Shown piece after piece: positions 1 to 7,337 of a stretch of DNA of 8,226 nt. A model generated the notes under the pieces. It was not told the DNA's origin and did not search any database. It worked only from the letters and a program-made list of their open reading frames with translations. The DNA comes from Burkholderiales bacterium (lineage in GTDB: Bacteria > Pseudomonadota > Gammaproteobacteria > Burkholderiales > UBA11063). The stretch lies in assembly GCA_026461645.1 (NCBI GenBank), contig JAPJMP010000158.1, forward strand, positions 1 through 8,226, read 5' to 3'. The stretch's first letter is position 1. The number at the start of each line of letters is the position of its first letter. Made by a program: the position numbers and the translations under genes.

Positions 1-1
1 A

Positions 2-127
2 TTAATCGAAGAATTTATTCAAAAAGAACAAACACCAAATGGTATACAAAATGGTCAAGGAAGTAATAATATTTCGTTCACTCCTGGACCAAATCAAAAT
101 AATGCTCCCAATTTTCAAAATAAATGA
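2..127 (+). CDS. 3' end of an upstream gene, possibly gspC (T2SS inner-membrane protein), partial
   Basis: The second frame is open from the left edge to a TGA at 125-127 and gives 41 residues. The visible part begins LIEEFIQKEQ and continues as a low-complexity tail rich in Asn, Gln, Gly and Pro, ending NFQNK. Such a tail is probably disordered and carries no family signature. The gene ends 27 nt before gspD on the same strand, and gspC is the usual neighbour upstream of gspD, so GspC (which links GspD to the inner-membrane platform) is the leading guess. That identity rests on position alone. The adjacent third frame is also open over most of this stretch, but its translation looks less protein-like and runs on to about 152, almost into gspD. 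The first frame stops at 64-66. Confidence 0.5.
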   Translation, partial: LIEEFIQKEQTPNGIQNGQGSNNISFTPGPNQNNAPNFQNK

Positions 128-134
128 TTTTTAT

Positions 135-143
135 AGGTTAGAG
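135..143 (+). promoter_or_regulatory. Weak ribosome binding site for gspD
   Basis: AGGTTAGAG precedes the ATG at 155. The AGG is 17 nt away and the GAG 11 nt away, so neither is an ideal Shine-Dalgarno match. It is the only purine-rich element in the 27-nt gap. The start is chosen mainly because it gives a complete signal peptide. Confidence 0.35.
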
Positions 144-154
144 TTTAATTAAAT

Positions 155-2764
155 ATGAAAAAAATTAGTTATTCAAAATTAATTACAATGCTAAGTGCAA
201 TTGTTTTTTTAAATAATTTAGTATGGGCTAAACCAATTTCTGATAAATCCACAGAATCTGGTAGTGCTATAAAATCTTTATTGCATGAATTAAAAGCCAA
301 AAATAAATTAAAACCGCAAGTTCCTCCTCAGCCACCTGCGCACCAGCCACAAACTACAGCAGCGGCTAATAGTACTAATAATAATGATAATAGTGCCTTC
401 AATCATCCTTTAAATAATAATAGTCAAAATCAAAGTTTGGCTTCTAATATGGTAGTATTAAATTTCGAAAATGCTGATATTCAATCAGTGATTAAAGCAA
501 TTAGTGATTTGTCAGGAAAGAACTTTGTTATTGATCCTCGAGTAAAAGGAACAGTAAATATTGTTTCAGATAAGCCCATAGCCAAAGTTGACAGCTATAA
601 GGTGCTAGAAGCTGCTTTAAGAATGCAAGGTTTTGCGGCGGTTGAAGCTGATGGAGTAATTAAAGTAATTCCGGAGCCGGATGTTAAGGGTTATGGAATG
701 CAGATTGAAAATAATTTTGATCGTAATAATACTGCAATTAAGAGAGTCCAAGGGGACCAAGTTATAACCAAAGTGTTTATTTTATCTCATGGTTCAGCCA
801 TACAAGTGGCAAACGCTTTGCGTCCACTAATTGCACCGAATAACTCAATTTCAGTTTATACTAATAGTAATGCCATAATTATAACTGATTATGCATCTAA
901 TATAGCTCGTTTAACTAGTATTATTAATCAAATTTCAGGTAATATTACGGGGGATATATCTAGTCCGGTAATCGTAAATTTACAATATGCAGTTGCCGCA
1001 GATGTGGCGCAAATATTACAATCATATTTAGGCAATACCTCCAATGGTGGTGGCGGTGGTGGTGGTGGGTACAATTATGGCAATCAAGATGGCCCTACAG
1101 CCTCAATTACCGTGGATCCTAACGCTAATACTTTAATTATTACTTCACCGGTACAAACTAAGGCGAATGAATTAAGAGATTTGGCGCTAAAAATTGATAA
1201 AGACACGTCTAATTCTAATAGTAATTTACATGTGGTTTATTTAAAAAATGCTGATGCAATGCATATTGCAGATGTTCTTCGTTCCATTGTATCTGGTCAA
1301 GAAAATCCAGATATTACAGCTAGTTCCAGTCAATCTAAATTTGCAACTGAACCTTCATCAACTTTTGGTGCATCAGGTAGTAGTGGTGGTAGTGGAAGCG
1401 GTGGTGGCACTGGAATTTCAGCTCAAGCCAAATCAAATGGCGGAGGATCACGACAAAATGGTGGTTCAAATGCAGCAAATCAGAAGGATCAACCTAAAGT
1501 TGTGGTGCAAGCAGAACCAACCACCAACTCACTGATAATCGAAGCTCCGCAAGCTGTATACAAAAATTTACGTATGATAATTGATATGTTAGATATAAGA
1601 CGCGCTCAAGTAATGATTGAAGCAATGATTGCTGATATTAGCGCCACTCAAAGTGGTACTTTAGGGGTACAGTGGCTAGTTGGAGCGGGTAATAATAATG
1701 GTGGTTTATTAGCCTTGGGTAATTATGGCCAACAAGGAAACTCTTTATCTGGATTAGCTACTTCAATTGCTGGTGCCGGAGCTGGTTCTTCTTCAACTGC
1801 AGGAGCAACTGGTGGTGGAATTAATGTACCTAATCAAGTTTACGTGGGTTTAGTCACTGGAACTACAACCGTTGGCGGTCAAACTATTCCAACTTTAGGG
1901 GCATTAGCTGATATGATTAGTGCTAATAGTGTGGGTAATGTGTTATCGCGGCCGACAATGATTACATTAGATAATGAAGAAGCCAAGATTCTGGTTGGAT
2001 CAAATATTGGTATTCCTAATGGTTCATATCAAAGTACTGCGGCCCAAGCAGGAAGTTTAGTGACAACTATAACGCGACAAGATTTGGGTACAGTATTGCA
2101 AATAAAACCAATGATAACGCAAAGTGGAGCAATTCAGCTGGATATATGGCAGGAAAATTCATTATTAGATCCAAATCAGCCAATCAATGCAAATACTAAC
2201 GGTCCTTCGTTTTTAAAAAGAAATTTACGTGCCACAGTTTTAGTTGATGATGGTCAAATAATCGCCTTGGGTGGTATGACACAAGATAGCGTTACTATTA
2301 CACAAAATGGAGTTCCAGGATTATCTGATATTCCTTATATAGGTTGGTTATTTAGTTGGGAACAAAGAGTTCATACTAAAGCAAATTTAGTTTTATTTTT
2401 ACGACCAGTAATTATTAAGAATGCTGAAGGTTATAAAGCTTTAACTAATCAAAGGTATAGTTATATTGTTGGGCAACAAAAACAAGCTGTAGCTAAAGGC
2501 ACATGGGCATTACCAGAAATAAAACCGGTTACTTTAGATAATCAAGTTCCTTACGCAAATCATGGAGCATTACCTGGACAGAATAACCCATCGTTAAATT
2601 TAAATAAAAATTTACCGATTGTTGATTTAACTCATAATGGGGATAATGTTAGCAAATCTGACTCAAATGCTGTATCGTTATCAACCGATGTTATTGAATC
2701 TCCAGCCGATTTAAATAATAATAATGCTACGCCAGTAACACAAATGAATTCGTTAACGCAGTAA
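155..2764 (+). CDS. gspD: Type II secretion system secretin GspD
   Basis: This is the outer-membrane channel of the T2SS, 869 residues. Residues 1-25 look like a signal peptide (two lysines, a hydrophobic core, likely cleavage after VWA), which supports the ATG at 155; the next ATG, codon 12, would lose the basic N-region. A Pro/Asn/Gln-rich linker (about 26-98) leads to N0 (99-176, beginning MVVLNFENADIQSVI), N1 (about 205-264), N2 (about 269-350) and N3 (about 355-480). The secretin barrel domain starts near RRAQVMIEAMIADIS (from 482) and includes VLSRPTMITLDNEEAKILVG (from 596) and VPGLSDIPYIGWLF (720-733). An S-domain-like segment begins near 759, followed by an Asn-rich tail of about 80 residues. 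Eight consecutive glycines (298-305) lie in N2 and a Gly/Ser-rich insert of about 64 residues (383-446) lies in N3. It is longer than most GspD proteins, largely because of these low-complexity parts. The N0-N1-N2-N3 order and the gspE/gspF neighbours favour GspD over the pilus secretin PilQ. The ribosome binding site is weak (see 135-143). Confidence 0.96.
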   Translation: MKKISYSKLITMLSAIVFLNNLVWAKPISDKSTESGSAIKSLLHELKAKNKLKPQVPPQPPAHQPQTTAAANSTNNNDNSAFNHPLNNNSQNQSLASNMVVLNFENADIQSVIKAISDLSGKNFVIDPRVKGTVNIVSDKPIAKVDSYKVLEAALRMQGFAAVEADGVIKVIPEPDVKGYGMQIENNFDRNNTAIKRVQGDQVITKVFILSHGSAIQVANALRPLIAPNNSISVYTNSNAIIITDYASNIARLTSIINQISGNITGDISSPVIVNLQYAVAADVAQILQSYLGNTSNGGGGGGGGYNYGNQDGPTASITVDPNANTLIITSPVQTKANELRDLALKIDKDTSNSNSNLHVVYLKNADAMHIADVLRSIVSGQENPDITASSSQSKFATEPSSTFGASGSSGGSGSGGGTGISAQAKSNGGGSRQNGGSNAANQKDQPKVVVQAEPTTNSLIIEAPQAVYKNLRMIIDMLDIRRAQVMIEAMIADISATQSGTLGVQWLVGAGNNNGGLLALGNYGQQGNSLSGLATSIAGAGAGSSSTAGATGGGINVPNQVYVGLVTGTTTVGGQTIPTLGALADMISANSVGNVLSRPTMITLDNEEAKILVGSNIGIPNGSYQSTAAQAGSLVTTITRQDLGTVLQIKPMITQSGAIQLDIWQENSLLDPNQPINANTNGPSFLKRNLRATVLVDDGQIIALGGMTQDSVTITQNGVPGLSDIPYIGWLFSWEQRVHTKANLVLFLRPVIIKNAEGYKALTNQRYSYIVGQQKQAVAKGTWALPEIKPVTLDNQVPYANHGALPGQNNPSLNLNKNLPIVDLTHNGDNVSKSDSNAVSLSTDVIESPADLNNNNATPVTQMNSLTQ
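1046..1069 (+). repeat. GGT/GGC/GGG tract encoding eight glycines in gspD
   Basis: Eight consecutive glycine codons, mostly GGT, form a short imperfect trinucleotide repeat in the N2 part of gspD (residues 298-305). The tract is strikingly G-rich against an AT-rich background. A gain or loss of units would keep the reading frame, so it could change loop length but not switch the gene off. Confidence 0.8.
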
Positions 2765-2766
2765 TT

Positions 2767-2771
2767 AGGGA
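2767..2771 (+). promoter_or_regulatory. Ribosome binding site for gspE
   Basis: AGGGA sits 5 nt upstream of the ATG at 2777, just after the gspD stop codon (2762-2764). It is a good Shine-Dalgarno match at slightly short spacing and supports this start. Confidence 0.75.
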
Positions 2772-2776
2772 ATAAT

Positions 2777-4291
2777 ATGGAAACAATTAAATTTATTCCA
2801 AATAAGTTTTCGCGACGTATTCCATATATTTATGCAAAAAATAATAAAATTTGTATTTATGGCAATGAAGGCGAAAATTTATTATTAGCAGTAGTTGATA
2901 AAATTAATCCGGTTATAATTTCTGAAGTCAAACGTAAATTAAATCAACCGATTAAAATTATGCGTATCAATGCTAAAAATTTTGATAATTTATTATCTGA
3001 AGCATATTCAACTTCTAATGCAGCTGCTATCGTAGATGATGTGCAAGGTGACATTGATATTTCTGATTTAATTCATAATTTACCTAAATCATCTGATTTG
3101 CTTGAAACAGAAAATGATGCTCCGGTAATTAGAATAATTAATGCATTTCTGACTCAAGCGGTAAAAGAAGATGCATCTGATATTCATTTAGATGCCTATG
3201 AAAAAAAATCTCAAGTTAGGTTTCGAAAAGATGGAGTATTACAAAATGTTGCTGAATTACAGTCAGGTCTTCATGCGGCTTTAGTCTCTAGAATTAAAAT
3301 TATGGCGCAATTAGATATTGCAGAAAAAAGACTTCCGCAAGATGGGCGAATAGCACTAAGATTGGCTGGACGCGAAGTTGATTTGCGGGTGTCTACTATT
3401 CCAACTGGTCATGGTGAGAGAATTGTAATGCGTTTATTAGATAAAAATAAAGAGAGATTACAGCTTGAAGTACTAGGGATGAATGCTGATACCTTAGTTA
3501 AGGTAAATAATCTAGTCAATCGACCACATGGCATATTTTTGGTAACCGGACCAACAGGTTCTGGTAAATCTACCACTTTGTATGCTGCATTAGCAAGACT
3601 TGATGCTAAAGAAAAAAATATCATGACAGTTGAAGATCCAGTTGAGTATGATATTGTAGGAATTAGTCAAACTCAAGTTAATTCTAGAATTGATATGTCT
3701 TTTGGTCGTGCTTTAAGAGCAATTTTAAGACAAGATCCCGATATTGTAATGATAGGGGAAATTCGTGATTTAGAAACATCACAAATTGCCGTGCAGGCAA
3801 GTTTAACCGGGCATTTAGTTTTAGCTACACTCCATACTAATACTGCAGCATCAGCGGTTACGCGTTTAATAGATATGGGGGTTGAGTCTTTTCTTTTATC
3901 CTCAACTTTAATTGGCGTTTTAGCGCAGCGACTAATTAGATTATTATGTAATAATTGTAAAAAAGAAAATACGGTTATTAATGATGCTGCGCGTAAAGCA
4001 TATGGAATACCTGCGGATTGTGTTGTATATTCCGCCGTGGGTTGTGATGAGTGTGCCAATACTGGCTATCGTGGCCGTAATGGAATACATGAGTTATTAA
4101 TAATAGATGAGCAAGTGCAACGTATGGTTCATGGTAAATTATCGGAACAAGAAATTGAAAAATATGCAATCGAACATTTAGGCATGCGAACACTTAGACA
4201 AGATGCACTACGTTGGGTTATAAGTGGTAAAACTTCAATTGAAGAGGTTACAGCTGTAACAAATGAAGGTACTATAAATGGCAACTTATAA
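2777..4291 (+). CDS. gspE: Type II secretion ATPase GspE
   Basis: This is the cytoplasmic hexameric ATPase that powers pseudopilus assembly, 504 residues, a normal length for GspE. A short N-terminal domain (about 1-95, the GspL-binding region in the family) precedes the N2E and catalytic domains. Visible motifs are VRFRKDGVL and RLPQDGRIALR in N2E, the Walker A GPTGSGKST (258-266), an Asp box (MTVEDPVEY, shortly after Walker A), the Walker B region DPDIVMIGEIRD (320-331) with Glu328, and the His box LTGHLVLATLHTN (343-355). A CxxC...CxxC zinc-binding motif has Cys391/Cys394 and Cys423/Cys426, typical of GspE and PilB. All key catalytic residues appear intact. The gene starts 12 nt after gspD and overlaps the start of gspF by 14 nt. 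The pilus ATPase PilB is the alternative, but PilB is usually longer and the adjacent secretin is of GspD type. Confidence 0.96.
   Translation: METIKFIPNKFSRRIPYIYAKNNKICIYGNEGENLLLAVVDKINPVIISEVKRKLNQPIKIMRINAKNFDNLLSEAYSTSNAAAIVDDVQGDIDISDLIHNLPKSSDLLETENDAPVIRIINAFLTQAVKEDASDIHLDAYEKKSQVRFRKDGVLQNVAELQSGLHAALVSRIKIMAQLDIAEKRLPQDGRIALRLAGREVDLRVSTIPTGHGERIVMRLLDKNKERLQLEVLGMNADTLVKVNNLVNRPHGIFLVTGPTGSGKSTTLYAALARLDAKEKNIMTVEDPVEYDIVGISQTQVNSRIDMSFGRALRAILRQDPDIVMIGEIRDLETSQIAVQASLTGHLVLATLHTNTAASAVTRLIDMGVESFLLSSTLIGVLAQRLIRLLCNNCKKENTVINDAARKAYGIPADCVVYSAVGCDECANTGYRGRNGIHELLIIDEQVQRMVHGKLSEQEIEKYAIEHLGMRTLRQDALRWVISGKTSIEEVTAVTNEGTINGNL
4265..4269 (+). promoter_or_regulatory. Ribosome binding site for gspF, inside gspE
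   Basis: GAAGG lies 8 nt upstream of the ATG at 4278, within the last codons of gspE. It supports the overlapping start of gspF and suggests translational coupling of the two genes. Confidence 0.7.
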
Positions 4292-5492
4292 TTACAGGGC
4301 AGTTGATAGCAAAGGTAAAAATGTCTCTGGGGTGATTCAGTCAGAAAACCCAAGAAATGCTAGACAATTATTAAGAGAAAAAGGCTTAATCGTTTCAAAT
4401 ATTCAGTTGGCTGTTGATGCCAAAGTAGCGCGACGGCAATTTTTTAGCTTTAAAAAAACAATTTCTGCATTGGAGTTATCTCTAATTACTCGGCAATTTG
4501 CAATTTTGCTTAATTCCGGATTATCGGTTGAGCAAGCATTAAATGCTTTGATCGATCAATTAGAGAATCCAGAACAAAAAACAGTAATGATGGGAGTTAA
4601 AAGTGAAGTGTTAGGCGGTAGATCACTGGCTAATTCAATGCGTTTATTTCCTAAGGTGTTCCCTGATGTATATTGCAGTTTAGTGAATGCCGGAGAGCAA
4701 TCAGGAAGCTTGTCTAAAGTTATGACCAAACTTGCCGATCATAGTGATAAAACACGAGAATTAACCAGTAAGATTATGATGGCACTACTGTATCCAATAA
4801 TAGTTACTATTGTAGCGGTGTTAATGATAGTTGCTTTATTAACTTTTGTGGTACCACAGGTGGTTAAGGTTTTTCAATCCTCACATCAAGAATTACCAAT
4901 TTTAACGCGCATCATGATAGCAACCAGTGATGGACTAAGAAATTATGGTTGGATAATAATTTTAGCTATAGTTGGTACTGTATTTTCAATTGTACGATTA
5001 TTAAAAAATCATGAATTTAAATTAAAATTTCATCGACAATTATTAAAATTACCTATAGCTGGCAAATTATTAGTAAATGTTGATGTTGCTAGATTCACTA
5101 ATATTTTAGCGTTATTATTAGCCAGTGGCGTGCCAATGATTTCAGCACTAGAGGCATCGCGCGATACAATCAAGAATTATATGATGAAAAATGCAATTGA
5201 TAATGCAATTAGTGCGGTACAACAAGGTATTCCATTGGCTGTTGCTTTGCGCAATCAGAATGCGTTTCCCCCGGTAGTAATTCATTTAATTGCAAGTGGT
5301 GAGAAATCAGGTAACCTGGATCATTTACTGGAACAAGCAGGTAGTCATCAGGAACTAGAATTATCTCATCGCAGCCAATTATTGACTGGAATATTAGAGC
5401 CGGTATTAATATTATGCATGGGTGGAATTGTATTATTAATTGTTATTGCTATTATGTTACCAATTTTAAATCTGAACAAGATGATATCCTAA
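4278..5492 (+). CDS. gspF: Type II secretion inner-membrane platform protein GspF
   Basis: This is the polytopic inner-membrane protein of the T2SS assembly platform, which contacts GspE and GspL. Its 404 residues match the family. It opens with the typical YRAVDSKGKNVSGVI segment (the N-terminal cytoplasmic part). Two homologous four-helix T2SSF domains follow: the first from about 66 (ELSLITRQFAILLNSGLSVE, with NAGEQSGSL later in it) and the second from about 270 (VARFTNILALLLASGVP, with IASGEKSGNL). Three membrane segments are visible at about 169-195, 223-243 and 372-395, the expected topology. The start overlaps the gspE end by 14 nt (4278-4291) and has a good ribosome binding site. In many T2SS operons gspG comes next; here dsbD does. 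PilC of type IV pili is a relative, but the neighbours argue for GspF. Confidence 0.95.
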   Translation: MATYNYRAVDSKGKNVSGVIQSENPRNARQLLREKGLIVSNIQLAVDAKVARRQFFSFKKTISALELSLITRQFAILLNSGLSVEQALNALIDQLENPEQKTVMMGVKSEVLGGRSLANSMRLFPKVFPDVYCSLVNAGEQSGSLSKVMTKLADHSDKTRELTSKIMMALLYPIIVTIVAVLMIVALLTFVVPQVVKVFQSSHQELPILTRIMIATSDGLRNYGWIIILAIVGTVFSIVRLLKNHEFKLKFHRQLLKLPIAGKLLVNVDVARFTNILALLLASGVPMISALEASRDTIKNYMMKNAIDNAISAVQQGIPLAVALRNQNAFPPVVIHLIASGEKSGNLDHLLEQAGSHQELELSHRSQLLTGILEPVLILCMGGIVLLIVIAIMLPILNLNKMIS

Positions 5493-5508
5493 TTATTTAA
5501 ATAAATTT

Positions 5509-5513
5509 AAGAG
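5509..5513 (+). promoter_or_regulatory. Ribosome binding site for dsbD
   Basis: AAGAG lies 6 nt upstream of the ATG at 5520 in the 27-nt gap after gspF. The fit is moderate, and the N-terminus it starts is a plausible signal sequence. Confidence 0.55.
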
Positions 5514-5519
5514 CTATAA

Positions 5520-7337
5520 ATGCAACAAAATATTCTTGCTAAACTTTTCATTATTTTTTATTTGTTATTCATGTTACCATTTGCCACTGCGACTGAATTA
5601 AATAATTCAAATGGTGCTATTGATGTAAATTCATTTCTTAATCCAAATCAAGTGTTTAATGTTGAGATAGGTTCTCAAAATCAACAGCAAATTTTCTTAA
5701 ACTTTACAATTCATCCTGGGTACTATATTTATCAGAAAACATTATCAATTCGCACAGAACCTGAGGGGGGAATTGATTTTAAACAGATTAATTATCCGAC
5801 ACCAATTTTCATTGCCGATGCTGCTAACAAAGGGAAAAAAGAGGCTGTTTATGCGCAGAATTTTACCCTTGACTTAAAATTAAAGCCGCAAGTTAATTTA
5901 AATGAATTGGTAGTTGTGTTACAAGGTTGTGATGGCAAATCAATTTGCTATCCACCACAAACATTTACATTTGCTCTAACAGCTATAGCCAATAAGCATA
6001 AGTCGGCAAGTAATGAAGTAGTAAATATTAGTAAAAAAACTATTCATACTACTTTTACTGATTTTTATCGTGGTGATTTATCTAGCAGCAATTTACTTAA
6101 TGAATTCAGTTTTATGCAGTTAATTATTATATTTTTCTTTGCAGGAATATTAATTGCCTTAACTCCATGCATGTATCCATTGTATCCAATTGCCTTAAGT
6201 TCTATAGTCAGCGCAGTTTCATTAAAAAATAAGCGCCAGGTCTTTATTGTGGTTTTAACCTATATTCATGGCTTAGCTATAGTTTATATGTTAATTGGTT
6301 TTCTCGCTGCTTTTACAGGAAGATTGTTTACCACAATGATTCAAACTCCAGTGATTATGATGGTAAGTGGCATTATTTGGTTAGTTTTAGGCTTTGCCAT
6401 GCTTGATTTGATTGAAGTTAAATTACCCAATAGAATTCAAGCATACTTTCATACTAAAGCTAACAATATAAGTAGCAAGGGATATTTTAAAGTTTTTATT
6501 TTAGGCATTATGTCATCAATTATTCTTGGTCCATGTGTAACACCACCTTTAGTTGCTGCAATAGGGTTTATTGCCGGTAAAGGTAATGTAATTCTTGGTG
6601 CAGCATGTTTATATATGCTAACGTTAGGCATGTGTTTACCTATTTTAATTATTGCAACATTGGGTGGAAACCTATTACCCAAATCGGGGCCATGGATGGC
6701 ATGGGTTAAGTATGTTATGGGATTATTAATTATTGTCGTAAGTATCTATTTAACTTACCCATTTATTAATTTACCTAATTCATATATTAATATTGGAATG
6801 ATTTGTACCGTTATTGCAATTTTATTCTTAATTGTCAAGAATTTTAAAAGAAATGGGATTGAATTATTAATTCACAAATTAATACCGATTGTGTTATTAA
6901 TTACAGGAATTGTGTTTAATTACTATGGCATAATGATTAAAAATGCTCAAAGTAATAGTCAGCAAATGACAAGCATATCCCCACTTGTTGCCGGGAAAAC
7001 CAATATAGTTACAACGGCAAGTAGTTTAAATCAAATAATTGCTACTAGCACCAAGCCTGTTGTTATTGATTTTTATGCTTCGTGGTGTGTTATTTGTAAG
7101 GAAATGGAGCAAACTACATTTAAAGACAATATGGTTAATCAATTGTTGAAAAATAAATATACCTACGTTAAATTTGATATAACTACAAATACTCACGACC
7201 AATTGCAAGTATTGAAACAGTATCAATTATATGGTCCGCCAGCAATAATAATAGTTAACCAGAATAAATCTAACTATAAAAAACTTTTAGGTTATGTTTC
7301 AAGTAATAATTTAATTCAAGCTTTAGAGTCGAATTAA
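5520..7337 (+). CDS. dsbD: Thiol:disulfide interchange protein DsbD
   Basis: This inner-membrane reductant conduit moves electrons from cytoplasmic thioredoxin to periplasmic thiol proteins such as DsbC, DsbG and CcmG. It has 605 residues, close to the family norm, with all three modules. A signal-like hydrophobic N-terminus (about 1-25) precedes the periplasmic alpha domain, whose redox pair Cys137/Cys143 sits in QGCDGKSICYPP with the same C-x5-C spacing as E. coli DsbD. The beta domain shows about eight membrane segments between about 198 and 480, with Cys217 in LTPCMYPLYP and Cys339 in GPCVTPP, matching the E. coli Cys163/Cys285 pair. The gamma domain is thioredoxin-like (from about 495) with WCVICK (Cys523/Cys526). 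All six catalytic cysteines are present, so it should be functional. It follows gspF by 27 nt on the same strand and is probably co-transcribed. Its stop overlaps that of convergent rodA. The full three-domain architecture rules out the shorter relatives CcdA and ScsB-type proteins. Confidence 0.96.
   Translation: MQQNILAKLFIIFYLLFMLPFATATELNNSNGAIDVNSFLNPNQVFNVEIGSQNQQQIFLNFTIHPGYYIYQKTLSIRTEPEGGIDFKQINYPTPIFIADAANKGKKEAVYAQNFTLDLKLKPQVNLNELVVVLQGCDGKSICYPPQTFTFALTAIANKHKSASNEVVNISKKTIHTTFTDFYRGDLSSSNLLNEFSFMQLIIIFFFAGILIALTPCMYPLYPIALSSIVSAVSLKNKRQVFIVVLTYIHGLAIVYMLIGFLAAFTGRLFTTMIQTPVIMMVSGIIWLVLGFAMLDLIEVKLPNRIQAYFHTKANNISSKGYFKVFILGIMSSIILGPCVTPPLVAAIGFIAGKGNVILGAACLYMLTLGMCLPILIIATLGGNLLPKSGPWMAWVKYVMGLLIIVVSIYLTYPFINLPNSYINIGMICTVIAILFLIVKNFKRNGIELLIHKLIPIVLLITGIVFNYYGIMIKNAQSNSQQMTSISPLVAGKTNIVTTASSLNQIIATSTKPVVIDFYASWCVICKEMEQTTFKDNMVNQLLKNKYTYVKFDITTNTHDQLQVLKQYQLYGPPAIIIVNQNKSNYKKLLGYVSSNNLIQALESN
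7334..7337. other. Overlapping stop codons of convergent dsbD and rodA
   Basis: The sequence TTAA holds the dsbD TAA (7335-7337, plus strand) and the rodA TAA (read on the minus strand from 7336 to 7334). The coding regions overlap by 4 nt with no intergenic space, so any terminator for one gene must lie inside the other. I saw no strong hairpin plus T-run on either side. Confidence 0.9.

Noticed and set aside
1248..1535. Plus-strand open frame of 95 codons inside gspD
   Set aside because: It is an out-of-frame reading of the Gly/Ser-rich repeat region, giving Val/Gln-rich low complexity. The gspD frame is clearly the coding one.
3673..4059. Minus-strand open frame of 128 codons inside gspE
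   Set aside because: It lies entirely antisense to conserved catalytic motifs of gspE, its translation shows no recognisable domain, and I see no ribosome binding site that would favour it. It is best explained as a shadow of the gspE codons.
155..5492. Type IV pilus genes (pilQ, pilB, pilC) instead of T2SS
   Set aside because: The secretin has N0-N1-N2-N3 domains without visible AMIN-type regions and lies directly upstream of the ATPase and platform genes. The ATPase has the shorter GspE length, so T2SS fits better.
5493..5504. Perfect 12-bp palindrome TTATTTAAATAA between gspF and dsbD as a possible operator or terminator
   Set aside because: It is made only of A and T in very AT-rich DNA, where such palindromes arise by chance. 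It would form a very weak hairpin and matches no regulator site that I can name.
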